33,171 nt of DNA from Acetobacteraceae bacterium (lineage in GTDB: Bacteria; Pseudomonadota; Alphaproteobacteria; Acetobacterales; Acetobacteraceae): contig DAICYU010000002.1 of NCBI GenBank assembly GCA_027311485.1, positions 1 to 33,171 on the forward strand, written 5' to 3'. The translations under genes and the position numbers were made by a program. Shown here one piece after another: positions 15,248 to 21,676 of the stretch. Within the stretch, counting starts at the first letter, position 1. Each line of letters starts with the position of its first letter. The notes beneath the pieces were generated by a model. The model was not told the DNA's origin, made no database searches, and worked only from the letters and a program-made list of their open reading frames with translations.

Positions 15248-16477
15248 TTACTGGGGGACGCGGATCATGTTGCCGGGCTGTTCAGCCTTTGGCGATCGCG
15301 TTCCAGCGGACGCGCGGCGTGTTCTGCCTGTTGACCAACCCTGCAAACATCCGCGCAGAAGGCGCCGGTAGACCGTCTGGCATTCGAAGACCCGGGCAAA
15401 TCCGATCGTGAACAGGATGACCAGACCGGCGGCGCCGGCCGCGACCACTGCCGTACGGGCATAGGACGGCCCCATCCAGTTTTGCGTCAGCGACAACGCC
15501 AGCATCAGCAGCGGCCAATGGACCACGTACAGGCTGTATGAAATCCCGCCGGATGCCACCAGCCAGCCTGGATACCGCCAGCGCGGCGGCGCCTGGATCA
15601 GGATGCAGCAGAAAAGCCCGCTCAACAGCAGTTGCGCCACCTGGCCCTCGGCCGTGGTCACGCCGGCAAACCAGCCTGGCCTGAGGACGACCAGGACCAC
15701 CACCAGTCCGGCCAGGACAGCGGCCAGACGGTGCGCGGCTCGGCGGCCGAGGGGGAACAGGTTGGCCGCCGCCCCCATCAGCCATGTGGCGACGAAAACC
15801 GGGCATCGCAGCGCCAGCAGCAATTCCAGCAAGGCCAGGATCGTCCATGCCAGGATCATCCATCCCGGGCGGGACCGGCCAGCCCCGAACCAGACCGCGA
15901 CACCGGCCGCGACGATATACAGGTTGAACTCGATATACAGGGTCCAGAGCGGGCCGTTGGCGTTGAGCATCCCCTGGACCATCGCCAGGCTGAGCGGCAC
16001 CTCCCACCACGGGAAACCATAGGCGTCCCGCGCCCGGTAGAGATCGGTTGGCAGCCCGTACGACACATGTCCCGGCAGATCGAACCCGATGATGAGGCCC
16101 CATACGGCGACACAGACCACGATCGCCCCGATGAACGGCGGATAGATCCGCGCGATGCGCGCGATCATGTAATCCGCCACGGCGAACCAGCCATTGCGGC
16201 CGATATTCAGCCGGATGCTCTGGGTGATCAGGTAGCCGGACAGCAGGAAGAAGATCAGCACGGCAAGCCGGCCGACAAGCCCGCACACGGTCACCACGGG
16301 CGAGGCTTCGCCCAGCAGCCGGACGAACAGCACATGATCGATATGGACGGCGAATACAGCGCCGGCGGACAGGCCGCGCAGGACATCAAAATGACGATAG
16401 AGACCATCTTGGTCCCTGTCCGTCGCCATGGCCATTCCGCGTCTGCCCAACCGGTCGGAAAAATCAAGGATTCCGCG
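15248..16477 (-). CDS. acyltransferase-3 family membrane protein (copy 2)
   Basis: About 409 aa with ten or so hydrophobic segments. Family signatures are present: FDVLRGLSAGAVFAVHI with the conserved His near the N-terminus, LIFFLLSGYLI, RIARIYPP, LWTLYIEF and the late SYSLYVVHWPLL. It probably O-acetylates (or acylates) a surface glycan in the membrane. It is longer and more typical than copy 1. The ATG at 16477 has AGGT about ten bases upstream. ATG at 16435 is an alternative closer to the LRG motif, and the track's 16570 is unlikely. It converges on the second DUF6311-like gene with a 55-bp gap. Confidence 0.85.
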   Translation of the reverse strand, partial: RGILDFSDRLGRRGMAMATDRDQDGLYRHFDVLRGLSAGAVFAVHIDHVLFVRLLGEASPVVTVCGLVGRLAVLIFFLLSGYLITQSIRLNIGRNGWFAVADYMIARIARIYPPFIGAIVVCVAVWGLIIGFDLPGHVSYGLPTDLYRARDAYGFPWWEVPLSLAMVQGMLNANGPLWTLYIEFNLYIVAAGVAVWFGAGRSRPGWMILAWTILALLELLLALRCPVFVATWLMGAAANLFPLGRRAAHRLAAVLAGLVVVLVVLRPGWFAGVTTAEGQVAQLLLSGLFCCILIQAPPRWRYPGWLVASGGISYSLYVVHWPLLMLALSLTQNWMGPSYARTAVVAAGAAGLVILFTIGFARVFECQTVYRRLLRGCLQGWSTGRTRRASAGTRSPKAEQPGNMIRVPQ

Positions 16478-16778
16478 CATGCAGTTTATTACCTGATAAC
16501 AATTGTAATTTTCTCGATTCTGCCACGAAGCGGCAACATAAATCTCCGTCCCTGGCGGCAATATGATCAAAAACCTTGAATTCTGCTCGCGTGAGGATAC
16601 ACGCCCGGGCTGGCCGGCGTTCCGATTTAATTGAATTAAGTTCGACTTTGATCTGTGTCAGTAGATGCAACGGCCGATGCCGGCGCAGGAAACGGGTATC
16701 CGCGGATGATCCGCGCTGGCAGCGACGTCCGGCAATCCAGGCGCGCGTGACCTGGCGATATTTAGTAACAATATCAGA
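16478..16778. other. 301-bp divergent intergenic region
   Basis: It lies between acyltransferase copy 2 and the substrate-binding protein gene. AT-rich tracts at 16485-16520 and 16620-16650 are probable promoters. Overlapping palindromes ATCCGCGGAT (16698-16707) and CGCGGAT-G-ATCCGCG (16701-16715) lie about 65-80 bases before the substrate-binding protein start and may be an operator. ORF 16576-16782 looks like a shadow. Confidence 0.4.
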
Positions 16779-18545
16779 ATGACTGAAAGATCGCAGATGA
16801 ATCTATCCAGTCTTGCCGGGGCCGTCGGTATCGGTTTGCTTGTCTCTACGGCCGCCCTGGCACAACCGGAACCGCAATCCGGGGGAATTCTGCATTTTGC
16901 GGTTGAAGCGGAACCGTCGAACTACGATTGCCAGGCGAATGTTTCACTCGCTTTCCTTGAATCAGTTGCCCCCAACTACTCGACACTTCTGAAGTTCGAT
17001 CCGCAGGATTACCCGCGGATCGAAGGCGACCTGGCGGAATCCTGGTCCGTCTCGCCCGACAAACGGAGCTACAGCTTCCGGCTGCGCCCCGATGTGCTGT
17101 TCCATGACGGCACACAGCTGACCTCATTGGATATCAAGGCGACCTACCAGCGCATCCTGCACCCGCCGCCGGGCGCCATCTCCGCCCGGCAGGCCGACTA
17201 TGCCGCCATCAGCGCGATTGAAACGCCCGATCCGCTGACCGTCATCTTCCATCTGCAGCGGCCCGACGCGGCCATGCTGGCGAAATTCGCATCCCCCTGG
17301 AACTGCATCTATCAGGCCGCGAAACTCGCCGCCGATCCGCAGTTTCCCGCGACGCATGTGCTGGGGACCGGGCCTTTCGTGTTTGCCGAACACCGGAAAG
17401 GCCAGTTCTGGGCCGGGCGGCGCTGGGATCATTACTACAAGCCGGGCAAGCCATACCTGGATGGCTACGAAGCCGATTTCATGAGCGGACCGCGCGTGGT
17501 CAGCAGCCTGCAATCAGGTGAGATCCTGGCCGGCTTCCGCAGCTTCACCCCGGCCGAACGCGACACCCTGGTTGCCACGATGGGCGACCGCATCAACGTG
17601 CAGGAGTCGCCGTGGCTGATGAACACGCTGCTGGTGTTCAACACCCGCCAGCCGCCCTTCGACGACGTGCGCGTCCGCAGGGCCTTGTCCCTGGCCATCG
17701 ACCGATGGGGCATGGCGCAGACGCTGTCGCATGACACCGTGCTCAAATTCGTCGGCGGCCTGCTGCGGCCGGGGTTCATCCCGAAGTCCGGCCCGGGGCT
17801 TGCCACGGCCACACCGGACGCCAACCTTTCCACACTGCCCGGCTTTTCACACGACATCCACGCCACACGCGCCGAGGCTCGGCGTCTGCTGGCCGAAACC
17901 GGGCTGCACGACATCAACATCACGCTGATCAGCCGCGACCTGCCCAACGCGTACGGGCCACGCGCCGACGCCATCATCGATGCCTGGCGAGCCATCGGGA
18001 TCAACGCGCATGAGGTCAGGCTGAGCGGCGGGGACTGGCGCATGGCGCTGGCAAGCGGCCACTACGCCGTGGCGCTCGACTTCGGCGGAGATGCCTTCGA
18101 CGAGCCCAGCCTGCAACTCGCCAAATATGTCTCCCGCGCCCTCTCGCCACTGAATTACAGCGGTGCATCCGACCCGGTGCTCGACCAGCTCTACCGCGAT
18201 CAGGCGGCGAGCACGGACCCGCAGGAACGGGCCAGGATCATCCGGGATTTCGAGCAGCGCGCGCTGACCCAGGCCTATGAGGTCCCGGTGCTGTGGTGGA
18301 ACCGGATCGTCGTGACCGCGGCCCGCCTGAAGGGCTGGACCGTCTCGCCCAGCCCCTATATCGGGCAGGACCTGGTCGATGTCTGGATCGATCGCCGGAT
18401 GACCGGCGCCAGCAAGCCGCAGCCACAGGGCACAGAGAAAGCCGCAACGGCAGACCAGCCAGCCGGGGCCACACCGTCCGCCCGGGTATCCGTCAGCAGC
18501 CCGCCGGCAGCGCCGTTACCGAACGCCGGCCGGGGGAATGGCTGA
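16779..18545 (+). CDS. extracellular solute-binding protein, family 5 (dipeptide/oligopeptide type)
   Basis: This 588-aa periplasmic protein has a Sec signal peptide ending ALA|QPE. The mature part has the SBP_bac_5 layout: GGILHFAVEAEP near the start, LLKFDP, LAESWSVSPD...YSFRLRPDVLFHDGT, THVLGTGPF, and NTRQPPFDDVRVRRALSLAIDR in the second lobe. Such proteins deliver peptides, opines, nickel or similar ligands to ABC permeases. No permease or ATPase gene is nearby, so it is an orphan. A Pro/Ala/Ser-rich tail of about 45 residues extends beyond the usual family end. The ATG at 16779 has no clear ribosome-binding site, and Met7 is an equally good start. Confidence 0.88.
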   Translation: MTERSQMNLSSLAGAVGIGLLVSTAALAQPEPQSGGILHFAVEAEPSNYDCQANVSLAFLESVAPNYSTLLKFDPQDYPRIEGDLAESWSVSPDKRSYSFRLRPDVLFHDGTQLTSLDIKATYQRILHPPPGAISARQADYAAISAIETPDPLTVIFHLQRPDAAMLAKFASPWNCIYQAAKLAADPQFPATHVLGTGPFVFAEHRKGQFWAGRRWDHYYKPGKPYLDGYEADFMSGPRVVSSLQSGEILAGFRSFTPAERDTLVATMGDRINVQESPWLMNTLLVFNTRQPPFDDVRVRRALSLAIDRWGMAQTLSHDTVLKFVGGLLRPGFIPKSGPGLATATPDANLSTLPGFSHDIHATRAEARRLLAETGLHDINITLISRDLPNAYGPRADAIIDAWRAIGINAHEVRLSGGDWRMALASGHYAVALDFGGDAFDEPSLQLAKYVSRALSPLNYSGASDPVLDQLYRDQAASTDPQERARIIRDFEQRALTQAYEVPVLWWNRIVVTAARLKGWTVSPSPYIGQDLVDVWIDRRMTGASKPQPQGTEKAATADQPAGATPSARVSVSSPPAAPLPNAGRGNG

Positions 18546-18573
18546 CCGGCCGTTCGGCCGCAATCCGCCTAAC

Positions 18574-18594
18574 GTATTACGCGTCGCGTAATAC
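18574..18594. promoter_or_regulatory. operator palindrome upstream of higB
   Basis: GTATTACGC-GTC-GCGTAATAC is a perfect inverted repeat with 9-bp arms, 10 bases before the higB ATG. HigA antitoxins repress their own operon from such sites, so this is the likely autoregulatory operator. Confidence 0.7.
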
Positions 18595-18604
18595 TTTCTC
18601 TGTC

Positions 18605-18886
18605 ATGGCTATCCAGTCCTTTCGTGACGTGGACACCGAGACGCTTTATCGCACCGGACGCAACCGGCGATGGACCAACATTGCGACAGTCGCCTTGCGA
18701 AAGCTGGATATGCTGAATGCCGCGGCCGCCCTGAACGACCTGCGCATCCCGCCTGCCAATCGGCTGGAGGTGCTGCTGGGCGACCGCGCCGGGCAGCACA
18801 GTATCCGGATCAACGACCAATGGCGGGTGTGCTTCCGTTGGATCGAGGCTGGCCCGGCCGATGTCGAGATCACTGACGATCATTGA
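18605..18886 (+). CDS. higB: HigB-type toxin (RelE/ParE superfamily mRNA interferase)
   Basis: This 93-aa protein matches HigB: an IQSFRD(V)xTExLYRTG start, LRKLDMLNAA in the first helices, LRIPPANRLEVLLGDRAGQHSIRINDQWRVCFRW across the core strands, and a C-terminal DDH. HigB toxins cut ribosome-bound mRNA. The frame appears intact. The ORF track extends it back to 18293 inside the substrate-binding protein gene, but the operator palindrome just upstream fixes the start near 18605. Its stop codon lies within the leader of the antitoxin gene, in the usual toxin-first order of higBA. Confidence 0.88.
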   Translation: MAIQSFRDVDTETLYRTGRNRRWTNIATVALRKLDMLNAAAALNDLRIPPANRLEVLLGDRAGQHSIRINDQWRVCFRWIEAGPADVEITDDH

Positions 18887-18893
18887 GGACAGC

Positions 18894-19194
18894 ATGCACA
18901 CGGATCGGATCACGACCCATCCCGGCGACATTCTCCACGAGGAGTTCATGGTGCCGCTCGGCCTGAGCGCGAATGCGCTGGCGCGCGCTGCACGTTCCGC
19001 CGAACCGGATCACGGCCATCATCGCGCGGGAAAATCCCCGCGCCGTGACGCCGGACACCGCCCTCCGGCTCAGCCGGTATTTCGGCACCACGGCGGAATT
19101 CTGGCTGAACCTGCAAACGATGTTTGATTTGTCGCAGGCCCGCGCGATGAGCGCCGGACGTATCAAGGCGGAGGTAAGGCTCCGATCAGCGTAG
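18894..19194 (+). pseudogene. higA: HigA-type antitoxin, frameshifted in the HTH
   Basis: The ATG at 18894 has GAGGA four bases upstream, overlapping the higB stop. The frame encodes a HigA start (THPGDILHEEFMVPLGLSANALARA) and then becomes nonsense. The missing half (LHVPPNRITAIIARENPRA..., RYFGTTAEFWLNLQ) continues in the next frame to TAG at 19194. The break lies in an alternating GC tract at 18981-18988, where loss of one GC pair (or an equivalent change) explains the shift. The junction falls between the two DNA-binding helices. The downstream half could start at an internal ATG at 18973 but would lack a full HTH. A sequencing error or +1 ribosomal frameshifting remain alternatives. Confidence 0.82.
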
Positions 19195-19259
19195 CCTGAT
19201 TACATACCTAAAAAGCAGAATTCACAAGCTGCACAGGTTCAGCCGAGATCCCGGTCACA

Positions 19260-19892
19260 CTACGGGTAAGGCTCGGTCGGGATGCCGTTCGCACGCAGTT
19301 CCGTCATGGTGAACCACCGTACGGATGCCGCCTCGGTGCTGACGATCGTCGCCGTCGTATCCAGCGCATAACCAAGCTGGGTGAGCCAGTGGCGCAGGAC
19401 GATATCCGCGTCATGCGTTTCCACCCGGCGGTCCCCCTGAAGCAATGACATCGCATGAAAGCCAATCTGCGCGTCGGCGCCGAGCATACGCGTCTGCCCG
19501 GCCAGCCAGATCATTGAACACGCCGATGCACACCGCTCCCCGCCCGGCACCAGGGTGGACCATCCGCGCGCACGGATTTCGCTGCCGATGATGATGGCCG
19601 GGCGGACACTGCCACCCGGCCCCGTGGTGATGACCAAGACCCTGCCCAATGTCCCGGCCAGGGCTGTTCCGGCCAGGGCATGAAAGGCGGTCTCGTCGCC
19701 CGGGACAATGGTCCCTGACAGGACGATGGCCTGTTTCCCGTCCGGCATGTTCTGTGACCGGATATCCGCACTCTCCGCCATCCGGCCCGAAGCCATTAGC
19801 AAAATGAAGGCTGCCAGGAACCCTCTGAGCGGTTGCATCCGGCGCGTCCAGGAGACTTTACACCTATTATAAGGAATATTTTCTTGACGCAT
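19260..19892 (-). CDS. secreted ClpP-like (COG3904-type) protein
   Basis: This protein of up to 210 aa has an N-terminal signal peptide (core FLAAFILLMASG). Its crotonase/ClpP-like core shows ITTGPGGSV, a strand-helix IGSEIRARGWSTLVPGG, then CASACSMIWLAG and IGFHA. By comparison with ClpP, Ser123 in CASAC and His146 in GFHA, 23 residues apart, are candidate catalytic residues. Family members are predicted periplasmic proteins of unknown substrate. AGG lies seven bases before the ATG at 19892. A second start at 19838 gives a shorter, more standard signal peptide. It converges on the broken higA. Its divergent neighbour is the Ala/Pro-rich gene. Confidence 0.75.
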   Translation of the reverse strand: MRQENIPYNRCKVSWTRRMQPLRGFLAAFILLMASGRMAESADIRSQNMPDGKQAIVLSGTIVPGDETAFHALAGTALAGTLGRVLVITTGPGGSVRPAIIIGSEIRARGWSTLVPGGERCASACSMIWLAGQTRMLGADAQIGFHAMSLLQGDRRVETHDADIVLRHWLTQLGYALDTTATIVSTEAASVRWFTMTELRANGIPTEPYP

Positions 19893-19940
19893 GTTTCAAC
19901 CTGGAGTAGAGGCCGCCGCATCACTTCCCGGGCTCGTGGC

Positions 19941-20786
19941 ATGACCGACATTCCCGCCGAAACAATCGCCACCACCAGCCCCGCCACCATAAGCCCTGGG
20001 GACATTCTGCCGGATGTGATCATTGCTTTCCTGGCGCCGCTGTTCGCCGCCGCCTGTGGCGGCGACATGCAACGCGCGCGTGCGGCGGCGCGGGCGACCA
20101 TGGCCTCCTGCCATGCCCGCAACCATACGGACATGATCGCGATCGGGCAGATTATCGCATGCGGCCTGGCTGCCCTGTCGTCCATCAGCCGGTCGATGGA
20201 TGACAGTCTTTCGGCGTCCCTGGTGCTGCGCCTGCGCGGCAACGCCGTGACCCTGAACCGCGCCGCGGAACAGAACCGCCGCGTCTTGCGGGACAACAAT
20301 CCAAGGCCGGGAACCGGGTTTGGCAGCACCGTACCGGACCCCGATGAATACTGTGACCTCGATCCGACCGGCATCATGCTGACGGCCGCACCGGAACGCC
20401 CCCTCGAACACCTCTCGGCATCCCTTGGAACATCCCCTGGGGCACCCCCTGGGGCACCCCCTTTGGAAAACATGCCTCCGCTGCCGGAAGCTGACATGGC
20501 AGAAGCTGGCATGGCGGCGGCTGGCCTGGCGGAGGCTGGACCACAGGCCGCGTGGGGCGCGGTCATGGCGCAAATGGCCGGGGAATATGCCGCGAACCTG
20601 CCGCATCTGCCGCCGGCGGAACGCAGGCTCGTGAAAATGCGGGCCTCCTTCCTGGGCAGTGCCGCCAATGAGCTGTTGGGCGGCCGCAACCGGATGCCGG
20701 CCGAAGCCTGGACGCCGGAGCCGCTGCTGCCCGCCGCGCCGTCCATCATCCGCCCAGCCGAACCCGGACCGCCGCCGCGGGTGTGA
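19941..20786 (+). CDS. unrecognised Ala/Pro-rich protein (281 aa)
   Basis: No named family. The N-terminal half has a hydrophobic/helical region (DVIIAFLAPLFAAACGGDMQRARAAARATM) and a conserved-looking SMDDSLSASLVLRLRGNAVTLNRAAEQNRR stretch. I recall similar unnamed acetic-acid-bacterial proteins but cannot verify this. A low-complexity centre follows, with repeated PGAPPGAPP and EADMAEAGMAAAGLAEAG units encoded by short tandem DNA repeats near 20420-20460 and 20490-20540. The ATG at 19941 is chosen over the track's 19833 because the earlier part overlaps the neighbour's promoter. No strong ribosome-binding site is seen. Its last 41 bases overlap the convergent transglycosylase gene. Long minus-strand ORFs across it are judged shadows. 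Confidence 0.6.
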   Translation: MTDIPAETIATTSPATISPGDILPDVIIAFLAPLFAAACGGDMQRARAAARATMASCHARNHTDMIAIGQIIACGLAALSSISRSMDDSLSASLVLRLRGNAVTLNRAAEQNRRVLRDNNPRPGTGFGSTVPDPDEYCDLDPTGIMLTAAPERPLEHLSASLGTSPGAPPGAPPLENMPPLPEADMAEAGMAAAGLAEAGPQAAWGAVMAQMAGEYAANLPHLPPAERRLVKMRASFLGSAANELLGGRNRMPAEAWTPEPLLPAAPSIIRPAEPGPPPRV

Positions 20787-21654
20787 TGACCCTGGGCAGA
20801 CGTCCGGACGGCCGCATGGCAACGAAAGGATCCACTGCCGGATTGACGGCCCGGGTGGTGAGGGCCGCGGCATGAGCCGGCGCCAAAGCGCGATGAGCGA
20901 AGGCGGAATCGCCGTCGGTCTGAAGCGCGCGATCATGCAAAGATTTGGAGCGGGATAGCCGTTCATACCTGAAGTCATCCCGCTCTGATGGGGATACCGG
21001 AGCCGATGCAGCTACGCCGGGCGTCCAGAGGCGGATGCCCATGATCTCCTGATACGGCAGCGGCGACAGGGGATTGGTTTGCGTCGCGGCCCCCTGCGGC
21101 AGGCCCAGCCAGGTGGCGAACACAGCCTCCCGGTAGGGTATGCCGAACGACGGGGTGGAGGAATGGTAGGATGCCACGGCGGTTTCCCAGCTTCCCGTGC
21201 GGTCGTGCAGTTCCGCCAGGAAACGGGCGGCATAGGCGGCGTTGGCGGCGGGATCGAATGCCTCATCCAGGGAGGCAAAGGCCAGCGGATGCGATTTCAG
21301 GTTGATCTGGAAGCAGCCGACATCGATCGATGGGTTGCCGGATTGCTGCGCGGCAGCAACGTATGCCATGGCCGCTTCCCGTGATTCGAACAGGCGGCCT
21401 TCGCCTGCGCGGTTCACCGCCCACGGCCAGGGCAGCATACCGCCGGCCTGTGGGTCGAAGCGGCCGCTTTCACGCTTGCCGATCGCCAACAGCAGGCCGG
21501 CCGGAATGCCGGCGACGCGTTCGGCGGTCATGGCCTGATCGCGGCACGTCTCGCCGGCACCCGCCCGCGCCGGCCTTGCGCCGGTAAGGAACAGAACCGT
21601 GCACAGCACCGCAGCCGCGACGATCCTGTGCCCGCAACAGACGATCGCCGCCAC
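20746..21654 (-). CDS. lytic transglycosylase, SLT family, last gene of the Tad operon
   Basis: About 302 aa. A signal peptide (core VLCTVLFLTGARPARA) precedes an SLT domain: LLLAIGKRESGRFDP with the catalytic Glu at about residue 62, DVGCFQINLKSH at 111-122, AFDPAANAAYAARFLAELH, and TGSWETAVASYHS. It cuts peptidoglycan glycan strands, probably to let the pilus machine cross the wall. A GTG start at 21654 is chosen because it follows the tadG stop by 22 bp with AGG seven bases upstream. The track's 21756 start overlaps tadG. The basic/Ala-rich C-terminal 80 residues have no clear domain. Operon position argues for a dedicated Tad role. Confidence 0.85.
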   Translation of the reverse strand: MAAIVCCGHRIVAAAVLCTVLFLTGARPARAGAGETCRDQAMTAERVAGIPAGLLLAIGKRESGRFDPQAGGMLPWPWAVNRAGEGRLFESREAAMAYVAAAQQSGNPSIDVGCFQINLKSHPLAFASLDEAFDPAANAAYAARFLAELHDRTGSWETAVASYHSSTPSFGIPYREAVFATWLGLPQGAATQTNPLSPLPYQEIMGIRLWTPGVAASAPVSPSERDDFRYERLSRSKSLHDRALQTDGDSAFAHRALAPAHAAALTTRAVNPAVDPFVAMRPSGRLPRVITPAAAVRVRLGG

Positions 21655-21676
21655 GATCCGACCTGCTCCCGCCGGC

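Noticed and set aside
19896-20978. Long minus-strand ORFs (360 aa, and 317 aa at 19796-20749) opposite the Ala/Pro-rich gene
   Set aside because: Their translations are Arg/Gly/His-rich without recognisable motifs and overlap neighbouring genes. The plus-strand frame has better coding character and a conserved-looking helical block.
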